Shown in pieces: positions 17,485-25,597 of a stretch of 33,265 nt of DNA. Source of the DNA: Caldisericaceae bacterium (GTDB lineage: Bacteria > Calditrichota > Calditrichia > Calditrichales > Calditrichaceae); assembly GCA_021160885.1 (NCBI GenBank), contig JAGHBR010000146.1, forward strand, positions 1 to 33,265, given 5' to 3'. Under the pieces are notes generated by a model. It made no database searches. It saw nothing but the letters and a program-made list of their open reading frames with translations, and was not told the origin of the DNA. The first letter of the stretch is position 1. Each line of letters starts with the position of its first letter. The translations under genes were made by a program, and so were the position numbers.

Positions 17485-18274
17485 ACTGTGATTGAAACAC
17501 CTGTTGTTCGTCCTCTGAAACGATGGCGCAAATGACGCCATCTGCCCTGTTTTCCGCAATTTGCCCGCCATCAATGGATTGGTAGCTACCTGCTTTTAAC
17601 TTGTTAATCAAAATACCGGGCCAGGACATTTGTACCACGTAATTTAAATTTAAATTCTCAAATTGCGCCTGCTTTACAAATAAAACCCGCAAGCGCAAAT
17701 TTTCTGCTGACTCATTCCCCAGGCGGGCGACTCTACAAGTGACCCGCACAATGCCGTTTTCTTTGCTCTTTTCAATCTCAAGAATGTAATCGTTTTTTTG
17801 CGCAATAAGTTCCGAAACCGCGCCTTCCATCTGAGTTTTCAGTGAATTGGCGTCATACGCCCCGCTAAATCGGGCCAACGCGCCATTCAAAAATACATCG
17901 GGTAAAGCCCGCGGTACATCTTGCCACAATTGTACGTATTTATTTTGAAGCTGCAAAAAGAATGACTGCTGATTCGTTTCATTAAAAGGATCATCGTAAA
18001 AAACACTATCTATCTGCAAATCGCGATGATATTCCACAATATTAATCTTGCCTAAAAATTGCTGGCTGAGAGCATTTAAACTTTGAATCGCCCAGGCATT
18101 GTAAGGCGTGGGATGTGCTAAATTGACAAAGGCTTCGACCAGCGGAACGGTCTGGCTGTATGAATCCGGGTTTTTAGGGTCCAGGGGATTGTCCCGTTCC
18201 AGATCGACACAGGTCACAAAGAATAAAATCAAAAGCAGCCAGCCGCTTATTTTAAAAATAGATACGAATCGCAA
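17471..18274 (-). CDS. Lipoprotein with a degenerate thioredoxin-like domain (Omp28-like), function unknown
   Basis: A protein of about 267 residues. I chose TTG 18274: GGAG lies 12 nt upstream and the product starts with a lipoprotein signal, MRFVSIFKISGWLLLILFFV then TC (Cys22); an ATG at 18319 would add 15 residues inside the upstream gene. After a DxDNPxDPxN stretch there is a thioredoxin-like pattern: VEAFVNLAHPTPYN (46-59) sits where CxxC is expected and RALPDVFLNG (122-131) resembles the cis-proline loop. No cysteines remain at the redox site. The C-terminal half is beta-rich as in Omp28-type proteins. The assignment is by pattern only and moderate. Confidence 0.65.
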   Translation of the reverse strand: MRFVSIFKISGWLLLILFFVTCVDLERDNPLDPKNPDSYSQTVPLVEAFVNLAHPTPYNAWAIQSLNALSQQFLGKINIVEYHRDLQIDSVFYDDPFNETNQQSFFLQLQNKYVQLWQDVPRALPDVFLNGALARFSGAYDANSLKTQMEGAVSELIAQKNDYILEIEKSKENGIVRVTCRVARLGNESAENLRLRVLFVKQAQFENLNLNYVVQMSWPGILINKLKAGSYQSIDGGQIAENRADGVICAIVSEDEQQVFQSQYEKF

Positions 18275-19112
18275 TGCCCGCGCCCTCTCCGTTAAACTGC
18301 CACTCATATTGCAGGCCAAGCTTTTGCTCAGAGCCCGCTTTAAGATCGGCCTGACGCATGTTTTTCAGCCAACTGTAAGTGGTAGCTAAAACACCTACAC
18401 CGGTTATTGCACCAAACAATCCCGACAACTTATGTAGGCGATTGGCCTTATCATAATGCTTTTGCATCAACTCCAGCGATTGAGTATTGTGGTAATCCTG
18501 ATAAGCTTTTTTCGAGCTTTTTTCCAGCACACCGGCAATAAGCCCGCTGACTACTGTTGATAGCAGTAAAGTCGTTGTGGGATACTTTTTTAGCGACGCC
18601 CTGCTTTTGTACTCCCCTTCGCCGGTTAGTTTTAAACGAATATTATTGGCCAACAGCAGAACCATCTGCCTGAAATGCCGGTTGTCCGGCGCTTCCACCT
18701 TTTCGACCAGTACTTCTGAAGTTTTTACCCGCGTCAGGTGAGCCAAAATTACATAACGACCTTCAACTCTGGTAATGATGCCGCTAATCAGTACATCTGC
18801 GCCTGCCATTTTACCAATTTTACTGACCAGCGCAGAATCTTCCACAAATCCCCCCAATGCCAGATGCATTTCGGCAAACAGCTCTTTTAATCGGTTTCTT
18901 TCAAGCAAAACAATCTCTTTTGCATTACCCAACTCGGCGGCTAAATAGTCGGGTAAATTGCGCTGCCAGCCATCAAGTAGGATTTCATCGGTTTGATTTT
19001 CAAAATTAGTGATTGCCACATGTAGCTGGGCCTGGAGCAAAAGAGGCCAGATAATAAAAAATACGATTAAAATGAGCTTTTTAGGCATTGCATTCATGAT
19101 GGCCCTGAGCAT
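18252..19112 (-). CDS. CsgG/FlgO-like envelope protein
   Basis: A 286-residue exported protein. After a signal peptide (MPKKLILIVFFIIWPLLLQA, counted from the third in-frame ATG at 19088) comes a CsgG-like domain at about 30-160: VAITNFENQTDEILLDGW, LPDYLAAELG, IVLLERNRLKELF and ADVLISGIITRVEGRYVILA. This fold senses or builds assemblies at the outer membrane in CsgG, FlgO and related lipoproteins, but here no lipobox cysteine is visible. Two hydrophobic segments follow (about 180-196 and 231-247). The first ATG (19112) overlaps the kdsC stop as TAATG; starts at 19097 or 19088 are equally possible. Function unknown. Confidence 0.75.
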   Translation of the reverse strand: MLRAIMNAMPKKLILIVFFIIWPLLLQAQLHVAITNFENQTDEILLDGWQRNLPDYLAAELGNAKEIVLLERNRLKELFAEMHLALGGFVEDSALVSKIGKMAGADVLISGIITRVEGRYVILAHLTRVKTSEVLVEKVEAPDNRHFRQMVLLLANNIRLKLTGEGEYKSRASLKKYPTTTLLLSTVVSGLIAGVLEKSSKKAYQDYHNTQSLELMQKHYDKANRLHKLSGLFGAITGVGVLATTYSWLKNMRQADLKAGSEQKLGLQYEWQFNGEGAGIAIRIYF

Positions 19113-19636
19113 TATTGTGAAAGTTGTTCGATTAAATCATGTAATTTGTTTTGCCATTTCAGAATTTTATCGATGACTTCGCGCACAGCGCCTTTGCCCC
19201 CTTCCGCCACCGTCACATAATCGCAAATGGCTTTCACTTCATCGCGGGCATTGGCCACGGCCACACTAAAGCCAACTCGTTTAAGAATGGAAATGTCAAG
19301 CACATCATCCCCAATGTAACAGATTTGTTCATCCGTCAGGCCAAGTTCCTGTTTAATCTTTTCATATTCCGGAAGTTTGTCAAAACTGCCCTGCGAAATC
19401 ACATCTACTTTCAGCTCTTCGGCGCGTCTGTGTACCAGGTCCGATGTTCGGCCGGTCAAAATGCCTGTTTTCAAACCAGCCATTCTAGCCAGGGTAATGC
19501 CCATGCCATCCTGCACATTGAACATCTTTAATTCATCGCCCGAGGCCGTGTAGATGATTTCGCCGGATGTTAACACGCCATCCACATCCATTAAAATCAA
19601 TTTGATTTGAGATAATTTCTGTTTCATATGACCCAT
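19112..19636 (-). CDS. kdsC: 3-deoxy-D-manno-octulosonate 8-phosphate phosphatase
   Basis: A HAD-family phosphatase of about 174 residues that converts Kdo-8-phosphate to Kdo. The nucleophile motif DVDGVLTSG (Asp17 and Asp19), GILTGRTSD, the lysine in QGSFDKLPEY and the terminal motif CYIGDDVLD match KdsC, which has no cap domain and is normally tetrameric. ATG 19636 has GAGAAGG about 10 nt upstream. ATG 19672 would add 12 residues and ATG 19627 would remove three; homologues start close to the later sites. It is the first gene of the envelope operon. Confidence 0.93.
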   Translation of the reverse strand: MGHMKQKLSQIKLILMDVDGVLTSGEIIYTASGDELKMFNVQDGMGITLARMAGLKTGILTGRTSDLVHRRAEELKVDVISQGSFDKLPEYEKIKQELGLTDEQICYIGDDVLDISILKRVGFSVAVANARDEVKAICDYVTVAEGGKGAVREVIDKILKWQNKLHDLIEQLSQ

Positions 19637-19710
19637 TCGTTTTTTTACCTTCTCCAATTTCACCAGTCTCATTTCAAAGGCAAAAGACCGTAAAAGAGAT
19701 ATTCAATTAA

Positions 19711-19832
19711 AAACCTTTGAAAAAACCATTAAGAATGTCATTCCCGCGCAGGCGGGAATCTCTAATAAACATTAGATTCCGCATCAAGTGCGGAATGACA
19801 GCTTTGGGGAATCCCCGATTTTTTCAATGGTT
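19711..19832. repeat. Interspersed palindromic repeat, copy C (most complete)
   Basis: The ends are inverted: AACCTTTGAAAAAACC at the left and GATTTTTTCAATGGTT at the right, matching at 14 of 16 positions. Inside are two perfect stems: ATTCCCGC / GCGGGAAT (19740-19759) and ATTCCGCA / TGCGGAAT (19776-19796). There is no coding capacity. It lies between kdsC and the PfpI-family gene, so it probably sits in the kdsC leader region. Confidence 0.85.
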
Positions 19833-19936
19833 ACAATCATTATTTACCGAATTATCTCCTGACTGTCAATTGGACTTTACTTTTCTCAAAAACCAAAACT
19901 CTTTCGATAATATTTTAGCCATTTTTACAGGTCAAT

Positions 19937-20458
19937 TCAACTTTTGAAAAAATTGATGATTGCTTTACAGAACTGCGGCAGGTCATCAGGCCGCCGGCTG
20001 GAAATCATATTACGGTCCACAACCACTGGCTGATCTACCCATTTGGCGCCCGCATTTTCCAGATCATCTTTAATACCAGGCGTAGAAGTACAGGTAAAAC
20101 CTTTAACCACTCCCGCCGAAATGGCGATCCAACCGCCATGACAGATATGAGCCAATAATTTTCCCCGCTGAAAGATTTCACGTGTGATGTGTTTTACCTT
20201 TTCTGAACGCCTTAATCTGTCGGGCGCAAAGCCACCGGAGAGAATCAAGCCGTCAAAATCTTCAAAATTGATTTCATCAATAGAGGCTTCCGCTTTACAG
20301 GGATAACCATTTTTACCTTTGTAAACTTTGCCTTTAAGCGGTCCGGCCACTACCACTTTAGCCCCTGCTTCAATCAGACGTAATTTGGGGTACCAGAGTT
20401 CCAGATCTTCGTACAAATCTTCTACAAAAAACAAAATGCGTTTACCTTCAATGGACAT
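19937..20458 (-). CDS. DJ-1/PfpI family protein
   Basis: A 173-residue protein of the DJ-1/PfpI superfamily (flavodoxin-like fold). The nucleophile elbow AHICHGGW holds Cys106 followed by His107, the conserved acidic residue is in VEDLYEDLE (Glu17), and LILSGGFAPD is the usual glycine loop. The Cys-His pair resembles PfpI/YhbO proteins, described as proteases or glyoxal/deglycase-type stress proteins; the activity here cannot be read from sequence. It has a strong ribosome site (GGAGGACGCTC) and follows the POT transporter gene by 30 nt. Confidence 0.88.
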   Translation of the reverse strand: MSIEGKRILFFVEDLYEDLELWYPKLRLIEAGAKVVVAGPLKGKVYKGKNGYPCKAEASIDEINFEDFDGLILSGGFAPDRLRRSEKVKHITREIFQRGKLLAHICHGGWIAISAGVVKGFTCTSTPGIKDDLENAGAKWVDQPVVVDRNMISSRRPDDLPQFCKAIINFFKS

Positions 20459-20488
20459 GAGCGTCCTCCTGAATTTAAAAAGTTAAAG

Positions 20489-21814
20489 TTAATCGCCTGC
20501 TAAAGCTTTTTTACGATCGATGGTCTCACAGGTGTATTTGTAAATCATTAACAGTAAAAATGCCAAAAAGCCAACCCCCGCGTAAAAATACCAGATGTAA
20601 TGCGCATGCTGGTAAGCCGTGGTCATTTGTTCCGGACTCAAAGTTCTTGGGTCAGGACAATATTTGTCTAAAAGATAACCGCTGGAAACAAAGGCAAACA
20701 GATTGGCAAAAAAAGTGGTTAAATGCGAATAGCCCAGGTAAAGTCCTTCCTCCCCTTTTGGCGCTTGTTTAGAAGCGTATTCCAAAAATCTTGGCGAAAG
20801 AAAAGTTTCTGCCAGACCCTGCAAGGCAATACCGAAAATCAAGGCGACGGTAATGGGATGCAGACTAAACTGGCCCCAGATAGTTACCTGATCTCCTGCA
20901 ATTGACGCCAGGATGGGGCTTAAAGAGATGGTCAAAGCAGAAAAGGGAATGATTAACAGCGCAATCCCAATGGAACTGACCGGTGAAATTTTGCGCACTA
21001 AGTGCGTCACCGGAACAACCAGCAACACCACAACAAAAGGATTAATATTGGCCAGCCATTCAGGAGAGGCGTGTTCCCCAACTAAACGCAGAGTGTATTT
21101 GGGCATGGTAGCATAAAGCTGATGTTGAATTGCCCAAAAACCTGCTACGATTAAAATTAAGGCCATAAAACGCACATTTTTTAGTACGCGTACCAGCCCG
21201 TTCATGGCTTCTTTAAAACTTTTCCCTTTGCCGGTGGTATCAATATCTTTATAAAGTAAATAAACAATAATTAAGGCAATAAAGGCCATGCCCGCAGCGT
21301 AAAAGTTGATGTAGCGCAAGCCCAGTTCAACGCGTAAAGGTTTGGCAATGGTTTTGCCCAAAAAAGCGCCGATATTAACCATCATGTAAAAAATTGAATA
21401 GGCCCGGGCACGGTGCTTTTCGTCAGAGGCTTTAGCAGCTGTGCCAGTAATAATCGGCTTGACAAACGAACCACCCAGCATAATTAAAGCCAGAGCTGTT
21501 ACGGCTACCAGTTTGGTAGGCCACAAGCCTAGCAGAAAATAACCTGCGCTAAGCAGAGCAAAGGCTAAAATCAATGCTGAGCGAAAGCCCATTTTGTCGG
21601 AAAGGGTTCCGGTAAAAGTCGGCGCCATGTAAATTAGCGAAGCAAACAGGCCGGTTACCCATCCGGTTTCCACATCCGTAAATCCGACTTCTCTCGTTAA
21701 ATAGACGGCTAAAACAATGAACATTCCATAGTAAGCAGCCCGTTCGAACAACTCAATAACATTGGCCACCCAAAATTCACGGGGAAATTTCCAGCCAAGT
21801 TTGGTCTCTTCCAT
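20489..21814 (-). CDS. POT-family (MFS) peptide/proton symporter
   Basis: A 441-residue membrane protein with about 12 hydrophobic segments. The N-terminal helix carries ELFERAAYYGM (21-31), the ExxER motif used by proton-coupled oligopeptide transporters for proton coupling, and GTLSDKMGFRSAL is the MFS loop 2-3 motif. The substrate is probably a di- or tripeptide, though some POT proteins carry other solutes. The ribosome site is AGGAGCGTTTA. It starts 15 nt after kdsA and precedes the PfpI gene, so the three likely share a transcript; no functional link is evident. Confidence 0.88.
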   Translation of the reverse strand: MEETKLGWKFPREFWVANVIELFERAAYYGMFIVLAVYLTREVGFTDVETGWVTGLFASLIYMAPTFTGTLSDKMGFRSALILAFALLSAGYFLLGLWPTKLVAVTALALIMLGGSFVKPIITGTAAKASDEKHRARAYSIFYMMVNIGAFLGKTIAKPLRVELGLRYINFYAAGMAFIALIIVYLLYKDIDTTGKGKSFKEAMNGLVRVLKNVRFMALILIVAGFWAIQHQLYATMPKYTLRLVGEHASPEWLANINPFVVVLLVVPVTHLVRKISPVSSIGIALLIIPFSALTISLSPILASIAGDQVTIWGQFSLHPITVALIFGIALQGLAETFLSPRFLEYASKQAPKGEEGLYLGYSHLTTFFANLFAFVSSGYLLDKYCPDPRTLSPEQMTTAYQHAHYIWYFYAGVGFLAFLLLMIYKYTCETIDRKKALAGD

Positions 21815-21829
21815 TAAACGCTCCTGATT

Positions 21830-22705
21830 TTATTTTGGCTGATAGTCTTTATAATCGTAAATACCAACTTCGTCAAAAGGCAGTTGCGGTTTTATTAATT
21901 CATCGATGGCTTTGGCCTGTTTGAGTAATTCTTCCAGTTTTTGCAAAGGCAGCATACTGGCGGCATCACACAAAGCGCCATCACAATCAGGATGGGTTTC
22001 GATGAACAGGGCATCTACTCCGGCGGCCACACCAGCCCGCGTCAGACTGAAAATGAATTCCTTGGCCCCACCTCTTCGATCGCTGCTGCTTACGCCATAT
22101 TTGCGAATAGCGTGCGTAGGATCAAGCACTACCGGATAGCCCAGATCGCGCATGATTTTCAGGTTGCGCATATCTATAATTAGATTGTGGTAGCCAAAAA
22201 AGGTGCCGCGTTCCGTTAAAAGGATTTGGTCGTTGCCTTCGCCGGTAATTTTGTTAATAGCGGTTTGCATGTCGGAAGCTGCCAAAAATTGGCCTTTTTT
22301 CACATTAATCACTTTACCGGTTTTGGCCACCGCCAGTAACAAAGAAGTCTGCATGGAAAGAAAAGCCGGAATCTGGATAACATCCAAAACCTGGCCACAG
22401 GCCGGCGCATCGTGCTGATCGTGAATATCTGAAAGTACCGGAATGCCAAACGTCTCTTTGACTTTTTGCAAAATTCGCAAACCTTCATCTACACCAGGCC
22501 CTTGGTAGGATTTGGCCGATGACCGGTTGTCTTTTAAATAAGATGATTTAAAGATGAATGGCATATTCAATTTATCGGCAATTGTTTTTACCTGTTCGGC
22601 CGTTTTTAGTACAATATCTTCTGATTCAATGACGCAAGGTCCGGCAATCAAAGCCAGTGGATGGCCCTGGCCAATCTTGATTCCTGCAACGTCAACAATT
22701 CGCAT
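21830..22705 (-). CDS. kdsA: Kdo-8-phosphate synthase, metal-dependent class
   Basis: A 291-residue TIM-barrel enzyme that condenses phosphoenolpyruvate with arabinose 5-phosphate. Motifs are IAGPCVIES (20-28), FKSSYLKDNRSS, LDPTHAIRKYG and FIETHPDCDGA. Cys24, His198, Glu236 and Asp247 align in spacing with the metal ligands of the Aquifex enzyme; E. coli KdsA has Asn at the Cys position and needs no metal. The start has a strong ribosome site (GGAGGTATTA). It works with kdsC and kdsD in the neighbouring operon; kdsB is not in the window. Confidence 0.96.
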   Translation of the reverse strand: MRIVDVAGIKIGQGHPLALIAGPCVIESEDIVLKTAEQVKTIADKLNMPFIFKSSYLKDNRSSAKSYQGPGVDEGLRILQKVKETFGIPVLSDIHDQHDAPACGQVLDVIQIPAFLSMQTSLLLAVAKTGKVINVKKGQFLAASDMQTAINKITGEGNDQILLTERGTFFGYHNLIIDMRNLKIMRDLGYPVVLDPTHAIRKYGVSSSDRRGGAKEFIFSLTRAGVAAGVDALFIETHPDCDGALCDAASMLPLQKLEELLKQAKAIDELIKPQLPFDEVGIYDYKDYQPK

Positions 22706-22986
22706 TAATACCTCCTGTTAAAAATATTCTCAAGAAAAACAATTTACGGGATTAAGCAAAAGGTTTCAATTAAAAGCAAATGCTACCCCAAAAGGAATTT
22801 GGGTATGTGTGTGGAAACGCCTGCCCGATGGCAGCATTGTAGGCGCTCGAAGAAATAAGCGCTAATTAATGATTTACCAGAATAGTTGAATATGAATTTC
22901 CTAACTGATGGTTAGCAATTAGGAGCCGGTCATTCATTCAAAATTTCCCGGGAGAGTTATTGTTAAAATTAGCTGTACAGCAAATT
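22706..22986. other. Non-coding gap upstream of kdsA
   Basis: These 281 nt separate kdsA from the barrel gene. I see no gene. A small minus-strand hairpin (TACCCAAA, TTCC, TTTTGGGGTA; near 22785-22806) lacks a U tail. A kdsA promoter is expected here but none is clear. Confidence 0.4.
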
Positions 22987-23772
22987 TTAACGGGGCAGAC
23001 GAATGCCTCCACCAAAGCTGATAAACCAGTCCGGACCGTACTTATTTAAACCTTTTCCGCCATACACATCCGCAATAAAGGTTCGCGTCATCAGTAAGCT
23101 CAGGCCAAAATCGAATACCTGATTGCTGTTGCCCTTTTCAGGATTTGCAGCAGCCACTTCAATAAAAGCCGAAGTCTGTTCAGAAAAACTGACACTCAAA
23201 ACCATGGAATAAAAATACTCCATAAAATCAGCATCCCGATAAGTAAGGCCCAGGTTGTACTCCAGTCGGGCGGCTTCACTTAAAGGATGGGAGCCAATAA
23301 ACATGGCAGCGGGTTCAACTTTATCAGATATTAATTCTTTTGAACCAACCGGTAACTGAACATTAATCAAAAAGGCGCCATCCGGTACAAAGTCCTTGCT
23401 TTCCAATGCCCTGAACTTGGCGCCCAACGTCACGCCTTCAATGGAACTTATTGAGTTCTTGACCTGGAGTCGTTTGTCACGTTGATAGGCAAATTGACTT
23501 CCCAGTCGCACTTCAAATTTCTTGGTTAAACCAAAACGGAAAGTGGTGGCAGCTACCTGCATTTTAATTCTTTCAAGATCTGGATTCTCAGGAAAATTTT
23601 TATCGGAAATGTAGCTAAACCCGCTTTCGATCTGTAAGCGCATTTTTTTCACCGTGGTGTAAGTGTTTGATTGGCCGGGACGATCTATGGAAATAGCATC
23701 ATAATATTGGGCGAAAAGTTGATGCACAAAAAGAAAAAGGAAAATGCTTAGCAATAGCGCAGGTTGTTTCAT
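22987..23772 (-). CDS. Outer-membrane beta-barrel protein, transporter-like
   Basis: A 261-residue exported protein. The signal peptide is MKQPALLLSIFLFLFVHQLF with cleavage after AQ. The mature protein shows alternating amphipathic strands (LQIESGFSYI, TTFRFGLTKKFEVRLGSQFAY, GVTLGAKFRAL, GAFLINVQLPVGS, ARLEYNLGLTYR, TSAFIEVAAAN) and the opening IDRPGQSNTYTTVKK, a pattern seen in the phenol-degradation MetA-like family of putative outer-membrane channels. It lacks a terminal aromatic residue. The ribosome site is GGAGGAATT. It stands alone between the kdsA unit and the tRNA-like locus. The substrate is unknown. Confidence 0.75.
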   Translation of the reverse strand: MKQPALLLSIFLFLFVHQLFAQYYDAISIDRPGQSNTYTTVKKMRLQIESGFSYISDKNFPENPDLERIKMQVAATTFRFGLTKKFEVRLGSQFAYQRDKRLQVKNSISSIEGVTLGAKFRALESKDFVPDGAFLINVQLPVGSKELISDKVEPAAMFIGSHPLSEAARLEYNLGLTYRDADFMEYFYSMVLSVSFSEQTSAFIEVAAANPEKGNSNQVFDFGLSLLMTRTFIADVYGGKGLNKYGPDWFISFGGGIRLPR

Positions 23773-23859
23773 AATTCCTCCGTAAATTACAATTTAAAGA
23801 GTATGACTAAATGTAACACCTTTCGCCTTTAAAATCAAAAATGAAGTAAAAATTTGTTA

Positions 23860-23888
23860 TTGACACAACTCAGATATTTGCTTATATT
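23860..23888 (+). promoter_or_regulatory. Strong sigma-70-type promoter for the tRNA-like gene
   Basis: A consensus -35 box TTGACA (23860-23865), a 17-nt spacer and TATATT (23883-23888). Transcription would begin near 23895, about 10 nt before the RNA. This is the best promoter I see in the window. Confidence 0.8.
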
Positions 23889-23905
23889 TGACATTCTAAA
23901 AACAA

Positions 23906-23977
<72 letters not shown>

Positions 23978-23983
23978 TTCTTT

Positions 23984-24016
23984 AAGGCTGTCATCCGACA
24001 GCCTTTTTTATTTTTA
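23984..24016 (+). terminator. Terminator of the tRNA-like gene
   Basis: A perfect 9-bp stem AAGGCTGTC / GACAGCCTT with loop ATCC, followed by TTTTATTTTTAT. It lies 7 nt after the RNA end. Confidence 0.88.
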
Positions 24017-24044
24017 TCTGTATGAAAAATGACTTTTTAAACAA

Positions 24045-24116
24045 AGGTCTTCAACTTTTTGTGGGAGAGCGTCCCGATGCTCGGGAAGGTCAGGGGGTCG
24101 AATCCCCTCAGCTCCA
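24045..24116 (+). pseudogene. Decayed tandem copy of the tRNA-like gene
   Basis: A second copy, offset by 139 nt. The acceptor 5' strand and D stem are eroded (AGGTCTTCAACTTTTTGT in place of AGGGCTGTAGCTCAGTT), but GGGAGAGCGTCCCGATG, the T stem, the acceptor 3' strand and the following terminator are kept. The anticodon arm is again 15 nt, with a perfect stem TCCCG / CGGGA around ATGCT. The T loop reads GTCGAAT. The TTGACA/TATATT promoter of the first copy is not conserved. Confidence 0.7.
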
Positions 24117-24123
24117 CTTTAAT

Positions 24124-24155
24124 AAGGCTGTCATACGACAGCCTTTTTTGTTTTG
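24124..24155 (+). terminator. Terminator of the second tRNA-like copy
   Basis: The 9-bp stem AAGGCTGTC / GACAGCCTT with loop ATAC is followed by TTTTTTGTTTT. It is a copy of the terminator at 23984 and faces the selA stop codon, so it may also stop transcripts from selA. Confidence 0.85.
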
Positions 24156-24187
24156 CAAAAGAAAATCTGATTTCTAAGAACAAATAT

Positions 24188-25585
24188 TTAAATCAATGCT
24201 TTCAAAGCTTGTTCAAGGCTCTGCTTAAGCAAGCCTTCTTCTTCTGGTAACACCGTTCGTAAATCAACAATAACCTGATCATCTTCAACATACGTAATTA
24301 CCGGTGGGTTCTGCAACCTCAGAGATCGGGCTAATGTTTCGGCCTTAATTTTAGAATTGACAAATTTTAAAACCATGCCTGGCAACGGCAACAAAGGATA
24401 GGCACCGCTGCCGACTTTGCCGGGCATTTTCTCGAGTTCGAATTGTGGGCGTAAATCGGAGCTTAGAGAATTCAAAAACTGTTCACATCGTTTTTTTAAG
24501 CTTTGCTGATCTTCTAGCAAAGCTGCATGAGCCGGAATGCGGGCTTGCGTATCATTGTAAAAGTACTGACTTAAAACAATTTGCAATAAGCGGATCATTA
24601 GTTTGTCTAATCTTAAGGCTCTTAACAAGTGGTTCTTTGCGCAGCGTTGGACATATTCCTTCTTTCCCACAATAATGCCGGACTGGGGACCGCCCAACAG
24701 CTTGTCCCCGGAAAAAGAGATTAAATCAACGCCAACCTCCACAATTTTCTGCACCTCTGGTTCATAGGCGCCGGCTAAATAAGAAGTTTCAGGCATAGAA
24801 CCGCTTCCCAAATCATAAATTACCGGCAAATTATGGTCATGAGCCAGTGAAACGATTTCCTCCAGTGCCGGCTTGTGAGTAAATCCCTGAATTTCATAAT
24901 TGCTGGGATGGCAAATCAGAATCGCTCCCGTATTTTCGTTAATGGCCTCAGCATAATCACCCAAATGGGTTTTGTTTGTAGATCCGATTTCGCGCAAAAG
25001 ACATCCGCTGGCTTTCATAACCTCCGGCATACGAAAGGAACCGCCGATCTCAATCATTTCACCACGTGAAAGGATTACCTCTTTTTGGTAACCCAGGGTG
25101 TTAAGCATTAACATCACCGCTGCTGCATTATTGTTCACCGCAAAGCCATCTTCTGCCCCGGTTAACAAGTGTAACAAATAACCCAAATGATCATTTCTTT
25201 GCCCTCGCTTTCCGGGTTTTAAATCAAGTTCCAGATTGCAATAGCCACTCACATCTTTTAGCTGCTCAATCCAATATGAATTAAGCGGAGCTCGTCCAAG
25301 ATTGGTGTGCAATACGACACCGGTGGCATTAATCACCTTGTGCAAAGAGCCCTTTTCCAGGGCCGCTATTTGATGGGTTAAAAAATCAAACAACTTAAAT
25401 TCGATGGCTTCTCGACTAAGCCCTTCTAATTTGAACGACTCTGGATTTTCTCGAACTTCATCCAATTTTTCATTAATTAAAATTTTTAAAATTTCGCTTT
25501 TAAAATGAGGGAATTCCTTTTCCAGGCGTGTCAACAATTTGTACGTTGAAGGAAGTTTAGAAAGCAGTTGTTTAGAAGATGGCAT
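24188..25585 (-). CDS. selA: L-seryl-tRNA(Sec) selenium transferase
   Basis: A 465-residue PLP enzyme that converts Ser-tRNA(Sec) to Sec-tRNA(Sec) using selenophosphate. NATGVVLHTNLGRAPL (86-101) and SFSGDKLLGGPQSG (290-303, with PLP lysine Lys295) are SelA hallmarks; the length and lysine position match E. coli SelA. The start ATG 25585 lies 12 nt after the CNNM gene, with a weak ribosome site, so it is likely co-transcribed. It ends facing the tRNA-like locus. selB, selC and selD are not in the window. Its presence implies that the organism makes selenoproteins. Confidence 0.97.
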   Translation of the reverse strand: MPSSKQLLSKLPSTYKLLTRLEKEFPHFKSEILKILINEKLDEVRENPESFKLEGLSREAIEFKLFDFLTHQIAALEKGSLHKVINATGVVLHTNLGRAPLNSYWIEQLKDVSGYCNLELDLKPGKRGQRNDHLGYLLHLLTGAEDGFAVNNNAAAVMLMLNTLGYQKEVILSRGEMIEIGGSFRMPEVMKASGCLLREIGSTNKTHLGDYAEAINENTGAILICHPSNYEIQGFTHKPALEEIVSLAHDHNLPVIYDLGSGSMPETSYLAGAYEPEVQKIVEVGVDLISFSGDKLLGGPQSGIIVGKKEYVQRCAKNHLLRALRLDKLMIRLLQIVLSQYFYNDTQARIPAHAALLEDQQSLKKRCEQFLNSLSSDLRPQFELEKMPGKVGSGAYPLLPLPGMVLKFVNSKIKAETLARSLRLQNPPVITYVEDDQVIVDLRTVLPEEEGLLKQSLEQALKALI

Positions 25586-25597
25586 CGATGAAACCTG

